Source of the DNA: an uncultured Oscillospiraceae bacterium
GTDB taxonomy: Bacteria > Bacillota > Clostridia > Oscillospirales > Ruminococcaceae
Assembly (NCBI GenBank): GCA_934466475.1
Contig: CAKSLI010000001.1
Coordinates: 62,001-126,000 of the forward strand
Direction: 5' to 3'
DNA length: 64,000 nt
Of this stretch, positions 51,510 through 59,953 are shown piece after piece. A program made the translations under genes and the position numbers. The stretch's first letter is position 1. Each line of letters starts with the position of its first letter. A model generated the notes under the pieces. It did no database searches, had not been told where the DNA came from, and saw only the letters and a program-made list of their open reading frames with translations.

Positions 51510-52895
51510 ATGGAACAGGCAGAAAAGAACAGAATGGCGGGTGCCCCGGTAAACCGGCTTATGCTCGGCATGGGAATACCGATGATAATATCCATGATGC
51601 TCCAGGCGGTGTACAACATCGTGGACAGCGCATTCGTTTCGAATATGACGGAAAACGGCGAGCAGGCTCTTAATGCGCTGACGCTTGCATTCCCGGTGCA
51701 GATGCTCATGGTTGCGGCGGCGATAGGCACCGGCGTTGGAATGAACGCGCTGATGTCCCGCAGCCTCGGTCAGGGAAACCGCGAGCTTGCAGGCAAAGCG
51801 GCGGGAAACGCGATCTTCCTTGCCGCGGTGATATTCGTGGTGTTTCTGCTGTTCGGGATATTCGGAACGGACGCCTATGTTTCCTCGCAGAGCAGTAATC
51901 CCGAAATAACGCAGATGGCGTGCGAATATATCAGAATATGCTGTACGCTGTCGTTCGGTATAATATTCTTTTCGGTGTTTGAGAAAACCTTGCAGGCGTC
52001 CGGACGATCGCTTTATTCCACGATAGCCCAGATAGCCGGCGCTGTGATCAACATTGTCCTTGACCCGGTGCTGATATACGGGCTTCTCGGGCTGCCGGAA
52101 ATGGGCGTAGTGGGAGCCGCCCTCGCGACCGTAATAGGTCAGGTGGTTTCCTGCGTGCTGGCTATGATATTCCACTTCCGTCTCATAAAGGAGATAGACA
52201 GCGGTCTGCGGTACCTCAGACCCTCCGCCGCCGTTATCGGAAAGATATACTCCATAGGTCTGCCGGCGATAATCGCGCAGGCGCTGATGTCCGTCATGAC
52301 CTACGGACTGAACCTGATACTTGTGCGGATAAGCGAAAACGCCGTTACAGCATACGGGCTGTACTACAAAATACAGCAATTCATACTGTTTGCGGCGTTT
52401 GGACTGCGTGACGCTATAACTCCGATAGTTTCCTTCAATTACGGAATGGGCAGCCGTTCCCGCGTTAAGCAGGGCATAAAATACGGCATGATGTATACTC
52501 TGGTGATAATGACCGCCGGGCTTGTCCTGCTGGAGGTTTTCGCGGAGCCGTTCGCCGCGCTGTTCGGGCTCTCCGGGGAAACTGAGCAGCTTTGCACGGG
52601 CGCCATGCGTATAATCTCCCTCAGCTTTATCTTTGCCGGAGCAAACGTGGCCTTTCAGGGAATATTCCAGGCGCTGGAATCCGGAGCGCAGTCGCTGGTT
52701 ATCTCCGTGTGCAGGCAGTTCCTGTTCGTGCTGCCGGTGGCATGGGGGTTCTCGGAGATCGTGATACGTTCAGGAATGGACAAGATGTGGCTGGTGTGGC
52801 TCACGTTCCTTATCGCGGAGGGTATCTCGGCAGTCATCGCCCTGATATTCATGCGGGGAATATCCAGGAAGCGCATAGACACACTGGAGGGTTGA
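51510..52895 (+). CDS. MATE-family efflux transporter
   Basis: A 461-residue membrane protein with twelve predicted helices in two MatE repeats. N-terminal NRLMLGMGIPMIISMMLQAVYN and the later DPVLIYGLLGLPEMGVVGAALAT segment are typical. MATE proteins export drugs or metabolites using Na+ or H+. The Shine-Dalgarno is weak (TGAGAAAT), and the gene lies behind a structured leader and a terminator-like hairpin, so conditional expression is likely. Substrate unknown. Confidence 0.93.
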   Translation: MEQAEKNRMAGAPVNRLMLGMGIPMIISMMLQAVYNIVDSAFVSNMTENGEQALNALTLAFPVQMLMVAAAIGTGVGMNALMSRSLGQGNRELAGKAAGNAIFLAAVIFVVFLLFGIFGTDAYVSSQSSNPEITQMACEYIRICCTLSFGIIFFSVFEKTLQASGRSLYSTIAQIAGAVINIVLDPVLIYGLLGLPEMGVVGAALATVIGQVVSCVLAMIFHFRLIKEIDSGLRYLRPSAAVIGKIYSIGLPAIIAQALMSVMTYGLNLILVRISENAVTAYGLYYKIQQFILFAAFGLRDAITPIVSFNYGMGSRSRVKQGIKYGMMYTLVIMTAGLVLLEVFAEPFAALFGLSGETEQLCTGAMRIISLSFIFAGANVAFQGIFQALESGAQSLVISVCRQFLFVLPVAWGFSEIVIRSGMDKMWLVWLTFLIAEGISAVIALIFMRGISRKRIDTLEG

Positions 52896-52896
52896 T

Positions 52897-53484
52897 TTAC
52901 CCGGTCTTTTCCGGCAGTTCCACCCGGAACAGCTTCGCGGTGTGCGGCTCCTTGAGCAGGAGAATCGCTCCCGCAAAGGTGAACACGATCTCAGGCACCA
53001 TGTAAGCGCTGTTGTAGGCTACGGAGTACACCAGCGGGTTCCAGCCTTCAGGAGTCCAGCTTGCGAAGAAGATAACCCCGCTGATAACATGGCTGACCAT
53101 CCTCAGCAGAAGCGCCGCGGAAATCCCGCCGATATAGCCGGGAACGCCGTGCCTGCGGAACATTCCCGCCAGACCGAGCACGGTGAACGCTGCGAGGTAG
53201 TCGAAAACTATGCAGCCGACCAGCGCCTGCGGAGTAAGCCCCCAGCTCAGCACGCTGCCTATTCCCATGACGAGCTGAGTCAGCGAGTACGCGAACGAGC
53301 AGAAAAGCCCCCACCGACAGCCGTACATTATCGACAGCATGCAAACTGGAAGCATACTCAGCAGCGTCACCGAGCCGCCGAGCGGCATTTCAAATATCTT
53401 TACCATGCTGAGAGCGGCTGAAAGTGCTATCAGAACCGCGCTCATAACGAGCTTATTTACGTTTACCTTTTTCTTTTCGGACAA
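52897..53484 (-). CDS. thiT: Thiamine ECF transporter S component (ThiT-like)
   Basis: A 195-residue membrane protein with six helices, matching the ThiT/YuaJ family: GGSVTLLSMLPVCMLSIMYG, GLTPQALVGCIVFDYLAAFTVLGLAG. It would bind thiamine and work with a shared EcfAA'T module encoded elsewhere. The leader is only about 20 nt, so there is no room for a TPP riboswitch, which usually controls thiT. GAAAGGCGG lies before the ATG. Confidence 0.88.
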   Translation of the reverse strand: MSEKKKVNVNKLVMSAVLIALSAALSMVKIFEMPLGGSVTLLSMLPVCMLSIMYGCRWGLFCSFAYSLTQLVMGIGSVLSWGLTPQALVGCIVFDYLAAFTVLGLAGMFRRHGVPGYIGGISAALLLRMVSHVISGVIFFASWTPEGWNPLVYSVAYNSAYMVPEIVFTFAGAILLLKEPHTAKLFRVELPEKTG

Positions 53485-53510
53485 TTTATTACCGCCTTTC
53501 TTTGAATATG

Positions 53511-53539
53511 ATTATATCACATTAATGGGTTCTGTGCAA
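53511..53539 (-). promoter_or_regulatory. Promoter of thiT
   Basis: On the minus strand TTGCAC (53539-53534), 17-base spacer, TATAAT (53516-53511). The transcript would start about 20 bases before the ATG. Confidence 0.8.
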
Positions 53540-53554
53540 CATATTTCACAGGTA

Positions 53555-53583
53555 TTGACAGAATGAGGCTTTGGGTGTATAAT
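53555..53583 (+). promoter_or_regulatory. Promoter of the AAC(3)-type acetyltransferase gene
   Basis: TTGACA, 17-base spacer, TATAAT, divergent from the thiT promoter 15 bases away. Confidence 0.88.
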
Positions 53584-53619
53584 ATCTATCCCTTACAGAC
53601 GAACGGGAAAGGAATCGAA

Positions 53620-54375
53620 ATGAACAGGAGCGAGCTCACGGCAGCTTTCAGAAGTATCGGCATATCGCAGGGAACAGAGCTTGAGGTCCACAGCAGCCTG
53701 AGCAGCTTCGGGCATGTTGACGGCGGCGCGGAAACAGTGATAGCGGCGCTTGAGGAATGCGTCGGGGAAAGCGGCAGCGTATTCATGCCGGCGCTGCGGC
53801 TCAGCCCGGAACTCCCACTGACGGAGGAGGACAAGCGTCTTGGCATATCCGTAAAGATAAAGGTGCTCCCGGAGGACAGAAAACGCAGTGCAATGGGTAT
53901 CATCGCGGATACATTCCGGGCTCAGCCTGATGTTGTTACCGGCGGCGGGATAATGCAGGTCTCCGGCTGGGGGAAGCGCGCGGCAGAAGCCGCAGCGGGC
54001 GGATTTGACCATGTCCTGCATGGCGGCGGAAAGGGTCTGCTTCTGGGAGTGGACATATACAAGCTGACCGCAATGCACTATGTTGAGTATCTTATCCCGG
54101 ACGACATAAGGCGGCTCACTGCTCCGACAGAGAAGATTAATTCGATATACCCTCCGGAGGAATGGTTCATCGAGGTCGGCAGAATGCCGGTAATGGGCTG
54201 GTACAGCATACAGCGGCAGGCGTTGGATTCCGGCGTTATAAAGCGCTTCGTAATCGGTGAGTGCCCGGTCATGTTCTTCGACCTGTGGGGAGTAGTCGGA
54301 CTGTACGAGCAGGCACTGAAGTCCGACCCGTATTCATTGTTCGGACTTGATAAAGAGAATCCCTGCATAAAATAA
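53620..54375 (+). CDS. AAC(3)-family (antibiotic NAT) N-acetyltransferase
   Basis: A 251-residue protein of the aminoglycoside 3-N-acetyltransferase family: LEVHSSLSSFGHVDGGAETV near the N-terminus, GSVFMPAL, and the active-site segment GGKGLLLGVDIYKLTAMHYVEYL with the conserved His and Glu. The start MNRSELTAAFRSIG is required because the promoter -10 lies upstream of it; AAAGGA precedes the ATG. Chromosomal members often have other acyl acceptors, so resistance cannot be assumed. Confidence 0.87.
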   Translation: MNRSELTAAFRSIGISQGTELEVHSSLSSFGHVDGGAETVIAALEECVGESGSVFMPALRLSPELPLTEEDKRLGISVKIKVLPEDRKRSAMGIIADTFRAQPDVVTGGGIMQVSGWGKRAAEAAAGGFDHVLHGGGKGLLLGVDIYKLTAMHYVEYLIPDDIRRLTAPTEKINSIYPPEEWFIEVGRMPVMGWYSIQRQALDSGVIKRFVIGECPVMFFDLWGVVGLYEQALKSDPYSLFGLDKENPCIK

Positions 54376-54482
54376 TTCCGCCATCTGCGCCGCTAAGTGA
54401 AAGCATGTGGTGCGCAGCGTCCTGCGGATTCCTGGCATCTGACGATTTGATTGATACATTTTCGACAAGCTGTAATAGTATT

Positions 54483-54512
54483 TGCCGCCTGAAAAAATCG
54501 GGCGGCATTTTT
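54483..54512 (+). terminator. Terminator of the AAC(3)-type gene
   Basis: TGCCGCC-loop-GGGCGGCA followed by T5. The 108 bases between the stop and this hairpin hold no gene. Confidence 0.85.
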
Positions 54513-54541
54513 GTCTATTCCTACAAAAAAAATCATAAATC

Positions 54542-54570
54542 TTGACGAATAATATCGGAAATGGTACAAT
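54542..54570 (+). promoter_or_regulatory. Promoter of the Hpt-flotillin operon
   Basis: TTGACG, 17-base spacer, TACAAT. Confidence 0.8.
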
Positions 54571-54590
54571 ATACATAAGAGGTGATATGT

Positions 54591-54968
54591 ATGGCATCAA
54601 AGGAATTCTGTGACGAAATGCTCACAGTAGGATTAAACGTACCGGACATGATAGAGCATTTCATGGACAGAGAGGATATGTTTATGAAATATTTCTATAA
54701 GTTCTTTGAATCTGCTGACAATGTTGTGCTGGAGCTCACTGCGGCGGCTGAAAACGAGGACTACCAGAATATGCTGTTCACCGCGCATTCCCTGAAAGGG
54801 CTTGCGGGGAACATCGGGCTGAACGGGGTGTACCTCCCGGCAAAGAAAATCGTGGACGAGATACGCGCCAACGATACGAGCCATTGCGCAGAGGATTTCC
54901 GCCAGCTTCAGGACGCATACTATCACGCTCAGGATATTGCAAGAAGATATAAACCGTCAGACAAGTAA
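54591..54968 (+). CDS. Hpt (histidine phosphotransfer) domain protein
   Basis: A 125-residue single-domain helical protein. The phospho-acceptor His is in FTAHSLKGLAGNIGL (about residue 65), the classical HxLKGxxxxxG pattern. It would relay phosphate between response-regulator domains. No histidine kinase or regulator is encoded nearby. GAGGTGAT precedes the ATG; a GTG three codons upstream overlaps that site. The flotillin gene follows by 11 bases. Confidence 0.9.
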   Translation: MASKEFCDEMLTVGLNVPDMIEHFMDREDMFMKYFYKFFESADNVVLELTAAAENEDYQNMLFTAHSLKGLAGNIGLNGVYLPAKKIVDEIRANDTSHCAEDFRQLQDAYYHAQDIARRYKPSDK

Positions 54969-54979
54969 AGGAGTTTTTT

Positions 54980-56554
54980 ATGCCTGATATCGAACCCGGA
55001 ATGATAATCCCCATAGTGATCATCGTTATCGTTGTGATAATATGCTTCACTGCCGGATACCGCAAGGCTCCGCCGGATAAGGCGTACATAATCAGCGGTC
55101 TGCGCCGCCGCGCAAAGGTGGTCATCGGTAAGGCTACGGTAAAGCTGCCGTTCTTTGAGCGCTGCGATATACTGGAGCTCGCCCTGATGTCCGTTGACGT
55201 AAAGACCGCGCAGGCCGTTCCTACCGCGGACTACATCAACATCATGGTGGACGCCAACGTAAACGTAAAGATCTCCCCCAAGCCTGAGATAATCGAGCGC
55301 GCACAGCAGAACTTCCTCAACAAGAACGTTGAATATATCACCAAGGTAGCACGCGAGGTACTCGAAGGCAACATGCGTGAGATCGTTGGTCAGATGCGCC
55401 TTGAAGAAATGGTCTCCAACCGCCAGGCGTTCGCGGATAAGGTAAAGCAGAATGCTGATCCCGACCTCCAGGCAATGGGTCTCGAGATAGTTTCGTTCAA
55501 CGTGCAGAATTTCGTTGACGACAACGGTATCATCAACGACATGGGTATCGACAACACCATGCAGATAAAGAAGAAAGCCGCTATCTCCAAGGCTGAGGCG
55601 GAGCGCGACATAAAGATCGCCCAGGCGGAGGCTAACCGCAAGGCGAACGACGCCCGCGTTGATTCCGAGACTGCTATTGCAGAGCGTGAGAACGAGCTTG
55701 CCATAAAGCAGGCGGAGCTGAAGCGCGCAGCTGATATCAAGCGCGCAGAAGCGGACGCAGCCTACACCATTCAGGAAGAGGAGCAGCGCAAGACCATCGA
55801 GATTACCTCCGCGAATGCGAACCTCGCAAAGCAGGAAAAGGAAGTCGAGATAAAGGCTAAGGAAGCCGAGATAAAGGAGCGCGCCCTCGAAGCAGAGGTA
55901 AAGAAGACCGCAGAAGCGCAGAAATATGCAGCACAGCAGAAGGCGGATGCCGAGCTGTACGCCGTACAGAGAAGCGCAGAGGCTAAAAAATATGAGGATA
56001 TCCAGAACGCGGAAGCAGAGCTGGAGATCAAGAAGAACGAAGCCGCGGCTATCCTTGTGACTGCGCAGAACGAGGCGGCCGCTGCAAAGGCACGCGCGGA
56101 GGCTTCACGTTATGCAGCCGAGCAGGAGGCCGAGGGTATCCGTGCAAAGGGCGTTGCGGAGGCGGAGGCAGTCCGCGCAAAGGCTCTTGCAGAGGCAGAG
56201 GGTCTCGACAAGAAGGCAGAGGCTATGCGCAAGATGGAAGAAGCCGCCGTGCTCCAGATGTACTTCGAGAAAATGCCGGAGGTCGCTCAGGCTATTGCAA
56301 AGCCGCTGGAGAACGTGGACAAGATCACGATGTACGGCGATGGAAACACCGCGAAGCTGGTCAGGGACATCACAGAAGCCACAACGCAGGCTTCCGCAGG
56401 GCTGCTTGACGGACTGGGCGTTGACCTGAAAACTATGGTCAGCAGCTTTGTCACCGGAAAGGCTGTCGCAGCCGGTATAAACTCCGAGGCTCCCAAAGCC
56501 GCTGAGCCCCAGGCAGCTCCCGAAAAATCCCCCGAGGATCTCGTGAGCCAATAA
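54980..56554 (+). CDS. floT: Flotillin-like SPFH-domain protein
   Basis: A 524-residue protein with an N-terminal membrane segment (IIPIVIIVIVVIICFTAGY, residues 8-28), an SPFH domain at about 30-190, and a very long Ala/Glu/Lys coiled coil at about 195-440 (EAERDIKIAQAEANRKAND). The C-terminal part is polar. Flotillins organise membrane microdomains, and YuaG/FloT is the B. subtilis homologue. AAAGGAG precedes the ATG. Cotranscribed with the Hpt gene. The usual NfeD-type partner is not adjacent. Confidence 0.92.
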   Translation: MPDIEPGMIIPIVIIVIVVIICFTAGYRKAPPDKAYIISGLRRRAKVVIGKATVKLPFFERCDILELALMSVDVKTAQAVPTADYINIMVDANVNVKISPKPEIIERAQQNFLNKNVEYITKVAREVLEGNMREIVGQMRLEEMVSNRQAFADKVKQNADPDLQAMGLEIVSFNVQNFVDDNGIINDMGIDNTMQIKKKAAISKAEAERDIKIAQAEANRKANDARVDSETAIAERENELAIKQAELKRAADIKRAEADAAYTIQEEEQRKTIEITSANANLAKQEKEVEIKAKEAEIKERALEAEVKKTAEAQKYAAQQKADAELYAVQRSAEAKKYEDIQNAEAELEIKKNEAAAILVTAQNEAAAAKARAEASRYAAEQEAEGIRAKGVAEAEAVRAKALAEAEGLDKKAEAMRKMEEAAVLQMYFEKMPEVAQAIAKPLENVDKITMYGDGNTAKLVRDITEATTQASAGLLDGLGVDLKTMVSSFVTGKAVAAGINSEAPKAAEPQAAPEKSPEDLVSQ

Positions 56555-56572
56555 AATTCAAAGCATAACAAT

Positions 56573-56605
56573 ACCCCTCAGATATAATCTGAGGGGTGAA
56601 ATTTT
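56573..56605. terminator. Terminator between flotillin and the ABC operon
   Basis: ACCCCTCAGAT / ATCTGAGGGGT hairpin between convergent genes; the plus side continues GAAATTTTG. Confidence 0.7.
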
Positions 56606-56622
56606 GTATTCGGAAAGATGTA

Positions 56623-57423
56623 TCAGCCCTTGGAAAGCAGCATGCGGTCGTTGTTCAGGGCGGAGCCGCTGGCTTCCTCGAACTTCTGGAGGAGGTCTTC
56701 AACGGTGAGCTTCTTCTTTTCTTCGCCCTTTACATCGTAGATCACTCTGCCGTCGTTCATCATTATAAGGCGGTTGCCATATTCAATGGCGTTAGCCATA
56801 TTGTGGGTGACCATCATTGCTGTAAGGTGATCCTTGGCGATTATCTCGTCAGAGAGCTTCAGTACCTTTGCGGCAGTTTTAGGGTCGAGAGCGGCTGTGT
56901 GCTCGTCCAGCAGGAGTATCTGCGGCTTCTTCAGGGTAGCCATTAGCAGTGTAAGCGCCTGGCGCTGACCGCCGGAGAGAAGTCCGACTTTGGAGGTCAT
57001 TCTGTTCTCAAGACCGAGGTCAAGGGTCTTTAACAGCTCGTGGTACTCTTCACGTTCCCTGCGGGTGATTCCCCAGCGGAGGGATCTTCCCTGACCGCGG
57101 CGAGCCGCCAGCGCAAGGTTCTCCTGGATCTCCATGGTGGCTGCGGTGCCGGTCATAGGGTCCTGGAATACGCGCCCTATGTACTTTGCGCGCTGGTGTT
57201 CGGAGAGTCCTGTGACGTTCTTGCCGTCAATGATTATCGCGCCCTCGTCAACAGGCCATACGCCTGCGATAGCGTTCAGCGTGGTGGATTTTCCTGCGCC
57301 GTTGCCGCCGATTATCGTGACGAAATCGCCGTCCTCAAGCTTCAGGGAAACTCCGTTGAGCGCCTTTTTCTCGTTGATGGTTCCCGGGTTGAATGCCTTT
57401 TTGATGTTTATAAGCTCCAGCAT
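56623..57423 (-). CDS. ABC transporter ATP-binding protein (TrpXYZ type)
   Basis: A 266-residue ABC ATPase: Walker A GGNGAGKSTTLNAIAG, signature LLSGGQRQALTLLMA, Walker B ILLLDEHTAAL, His switch MVTHNMANA. It starts one base after the permease stop with GGAGGGC upstream. Energises uptake with the permease and binding protein next to it. Confidence 0.93.
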   Translation of the reverse strand: MLELINIKKAFNPGTINEKKALNGVSLKLEDGDFVTIIGGNGAGKSTTLNAIAGVWPVDEGAIIIDGKNVTGLSEHQRAKYIGRVFQDPMTGTAATMEIQENLALAARRGQGRSLRWGITRREREEYHELLKTLDLGLENRMTSKVGLLSGGQRQALTLLMATLKKPQILLLDEHTAALDPKTAAKVLKLSDEIIAKDHLTAMMVTHNMANAIEYGNRLIMMNDGRVIYDVKGEEKKKLTVEDLLQKFEEASGSALNNDRMLLSKG

Positions 57424-57424
57424 A

Positions 57425-58459
57425 TCACTTGCCCTCCTTATTTCCGGCTGTTACAGAGTTTTTCAGCGCGGAGGTCAGATTCAGAGATTCCTGCGATATA
57501 GCCGCCAGTGAGCGCCTGCCCGCCTTTGCAAACGAGGTCTTTGAGGTCTTCTGGAGGTAAGGCACCGCAAGGAACAGCGCAACGATTATTGCGGAGAACA
57601 TCTTGGTGTTGTCGGTGGAAAGACCGATCAGCATTACGATTCTCAGAACCACGAAGTAAACTATGGCGCCGAGAGCCGTAAATGAAAGCCTGCCGATGAA
57701 GTTGAAGTGCTTGCGCAGTATCACCTCGCCGAGAACCATGCCGATGATGACAGCCGCAAGACCGATAACGATCGCGCCTCTGCCCATATTTACATCTGCG
57801 AAGCCCTGGTACTGAGCCAGCAGGGCGCCTGCGAGACCAACCATGCCGTTGGAAAGCACCAGCGCGATTATAGTCGTGCGCTTGGTGTTGATGCCCTCAG
57901 CCTTGGACATTGCGGAATTGCAGCCATTTGCACGGATAGCCATGCCGTATTCAGTTCCGAAGAACCAGTAGAGCGCCGCGATGATAACAACAACGAAAAT
58001 CAGAGCCGTGCCGACCGTGCGGATAATATCCACGACCTCGTTTCCGGCGGTGACGTATCTTGAAGAGATGACCAGCGGGAACTTATCCACGCTTACCGGA
58101 GCGTTAGCCTTGCCGTTAATGTCCAGGTATACCGAATACAGCGCAAGCTGCGTCAGAATACCCGCGAGGATACCCGGAATGCCGAGCATGGTGTTCAGCA
58201 GCGCCGTGCAGAGACCCGCCATACAGCCCGCAAGGAATGCGATGAGCATTGCCACGGGAACGGGCACGCCGTTCGTGATGAGCACGACAGCGGTAACGCC
58301 GCCGAGACCTAGGGTTCCGTCAACGGTCAGGTCGGCGAAGTCCAGTATCTTGTATGTAATGAACACGCCGATCGCCATTATGCCCCAGATAAGTCCCTGT
58401 GTTATATCACCGGGAAGAGCATTTCCGAATGTGGATAGCTTTTGTAAGAATAAGTCCAT
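57425..58459 (-). CDS. ABC transporter permease (TrpXYZ type)
   Basis: A 344-residue membrane protein of the branched-chain-amino-acid/sugar permease superfamily with about eight to nine helices (for example FLAGCMAGLCTALLNTMLGIPGILAGILTQLALY). Typical motif NGMVGLAGALLAQYQGFADVNMG. Second gene of the operon, 123 bases after the binding-protein gene. GGAGAGAAA precedes the ATG. Confidence 0.93.
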   Translation of the reverse strand: MDLFLQKLSTFGNALPGDITQGLIWGIMAIGVFITYKILDFADLTVDGTLGLGGVTAVVLITNGVPVPVAMLIAFLAGCMAGLCTALLNTMLGIPGILAGILTQLALYSVYLDINGKANAPVSVDKFPLVISSRYVTAGNEVVDIIRTVGTALIFVVVIIAALYWFFGTEYGMAIRANGCNSAMSKAEGINTKRTTIIALVLSNGMVGLAGALLAQYQGFADVNMGRGAIVIGLAAVIIGMVLGEVILRKHFNFIGRLSFTALGAIVYFVVLRIVMLIGLSTDNTKMFSAIIVALFLAVPYLQKTSKTSFAKAGRRSLAAISQESLNLTSALKNSVTAGNKEGK

Positions 58460-58582
58460 TTTTTCTCTCCGAATACATTAATGTTGTGTTATTTATCTGT
58501 GGAAAATATTGCCTTAATTTATGCAGAAGCGGGGAACGGACATAGCCCGCGCCCCGTTGTGCTGTTTTAGTTTGTTGAGGAA

Positions 58583-59653
58583 TTACTCAGCGATAGCCTC
58601 GTAGCCCTCGGGAGCTGTTACGCCGAGCTCCTCGCAGATAGCTGCGTTGTACTTCTTGGTAACATTGGGAGCGAAGCGAACGTCCATTGTGGAAATGTCA
58701 GCGCCCTGGGTCAGGATCTCGTAAGCCATTTCGCCGGTAGCTCTGCCGAGGTCCTCATAGCTTATGGACAGTGTAGCAACGCCGCAGCCCTTGCAGATGC
58801 CCTCCTCGCCGGCGATTACAGGAATGCCTGCGGGAACAACGATATTCTTTATGGTCTCTGTTGAGGAAGCCATGGTGTTGTCAGTCGGGATATAGAGGAC
58901 GTCGCACTCGCTGATAGCGGTTGTGCAGACTGTGCTTATCTCGTTGGTGTCAGCTGCGCTGTACTCCTTGAATGCAACGCCTGCTTCTGTCAGGGCATTG
59001 CCGAACAGGGTAGCCTGATACTTGGAGTTAGCCTCAGCGGAGCAGTAGAGGATACCTACCTGCTTAACGTCGGGGAACATCTCGAGGAGCATCTTAGCCT
59101 GCTCGTCGATAGGAGCGAGGTCGGAGGTGCCGGAAATGTTTGTGCCGGTAGCGCCTGTCCAGTCATCAATGGAAAGGGCGGTAGCGTAGTCTGTTACGGA
59201 AGTACCAAGGATCGGGATAGTAGCAGTTGCAGCGCTTGCAGCCTGGAGTGCGCCGGTAGCGTTCGCCAGGATAAGGTCAACGCCGGAAGCAGCGAAGCCT
59301 GTGCAGATAGTCGTGCAGTTTGTGGACTCGCCGTTAGCGTTCTGCTCATCGAACTTTACATGGTCAGCGCCGAGCTTCTCTGTGAGGACGTCCTTGAAGC
59401 CCTTTGTTGCAGCGTCGAGCGCCTCGTGCTGAACGAGCTGGCAGATACCGATGTTGTATACCTTGTCGGAATCAGCGTCAGCGGGTGTGCTATCGCCTGC
59501 GTCTGCGGTGGAAGCTGTGTTGCTCTCAGCGGCGGAAGAATCAGCCACTGTGGAAGAATCTGTGGTGCTGGAAGTTGGTGTGCTTGCACAAGCGGTAGCG
59601 GTAACTGCCATTGCAGCGGCTGCCAGTGCAGCGAAAATCTTTCTGATCTTCAT
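58583..59653 (-). CDS. ABC transporter substrate-binding lipoprotein (TrpX-like)
   Basis: A 356-residue exported binding protein. Signal peptide MKIRKIFAALAAAAMAVTATAC with a Cys at 22 for lipidation (not an ideal lipobox), Ser/Thr/Ala-rich linker to about residue 60, then the ABC_sub_bind domain beginning YNIGICQLVQHEALDAAT. This family includes streptococcal TrpX for tryptophan; the ligand here is not proven. AAGGAGAAAC precedes the ATG. The operon leader carries the 8-nt repeat at 59694. Confidence 0.93.
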   Translation of the reverse strand: MKIRKIFAALAAAAMAVTATACASTPTSSTTDSSTVADSSAAESNTASTADAGDSTPADADSDKVYNIGICQLVQHEALDAATKGFKDVLTEKLGADHVKFDEQNANGESTNCTTICTGFAASGVDLILANATGALQAASAATATIPILGTSVTDYATALSIDDWTGATGTNISGTSDLAPIDEQAKMLLEMFPDVKQVGILYCSAEANSKYQATLFGNALTEAGVAFKEYSAADTNEISTVCTTAISECDVLYIPTDNTMASSTETIKNIVVPAGIPVIAGEEGICKGCGVATLSISYEDLGRATGEMAYEILTQGADISTMDVRFAPNVTKKYNAAICEELGVTAPEGYEAIAE

Positions 59654-59693
59654 TTTTGTTTCTCCTTGTTTGTCCATGTTTTTATGTCATTCG

Positions 59694-59738
59694 TGCGCTT
59701 TTGGACTTTGGCGCTTTATGGCTTTTGACCAGTAAAGC
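59694..59738 (-). promoter_or_regulatory. Leader motif GCUUUA-N7-(AAAGYNNN)4 of the TrpX-like operon
   Basis: Read on the minus strand, GCTTTA (59738-59733) is followed after exactly 7 bases by four 8-base units: AAAGCCAT, AAAGCGCC, AAAGTCCA, AAAGCGCA (59725-59694). It lies about 24-55 bases after the predicted transcription start. The architecture is the same as before the aldolase-like gene at 22443, with the same 7-base gap and 8-base period. No known riboswitch or T-box motif is present. Confidence 0.75.
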
Positions 59739-59755
59739 TCTTACGCACATTATAT

Positions 59756-59784
59756 ATTATAGCACACATTCAATGAAAGTGCAA
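59756..59784 (-). promoter_or_regulatory. Promoter of the TrpX-like ABC operon
   Basis: On the minus strand TTGCAC (59784-59779), 17-base spacer, TATAAT (59761-59756). The leader is about 97 nt. Confidence 0.85.
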
Positions 59785-59917
59785 CTTCTTCGCGCAATTT
59801 TTTTAAGAGAAAGCTGCATTTTTGTGAATTATCCACAAACATATATATTCATTTTCCGCAAAAAGGACTGCGAAAAATGAATCATACACGCCGTCTGAAT
59901 CAAATCGGATTTTTCCG

Positions 59918-59925
59918 CATATAAT
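59918..59925 (+). promoter_or_regulatory. Possible sporulation-sigma -10 element
   Basis: CATATAAT resembles the sigma-E/sigma-G -10 (CATAcAaT/CATAMTA), with TGAATCA about 15 bases upstream as a poor -35. No good sigma-A -35 is present. The downstream genes look wall- or sporulation-related, which is the reason for listing it. Confidence 0.3.
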
Positions 59926-59953
59926 CAACCAAAAACCATAACAGGAGGTAAAT

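Noticed and set aside
59654..59755. TRAP-binding site before the TrpX-like gene
   Set aside because: TRAP sites are GAG/UAG triplets every 4-6 nt; here the unit is AAAGY with an 8-nt period, and no mtrB is seen. Kept as a novel motif instead.
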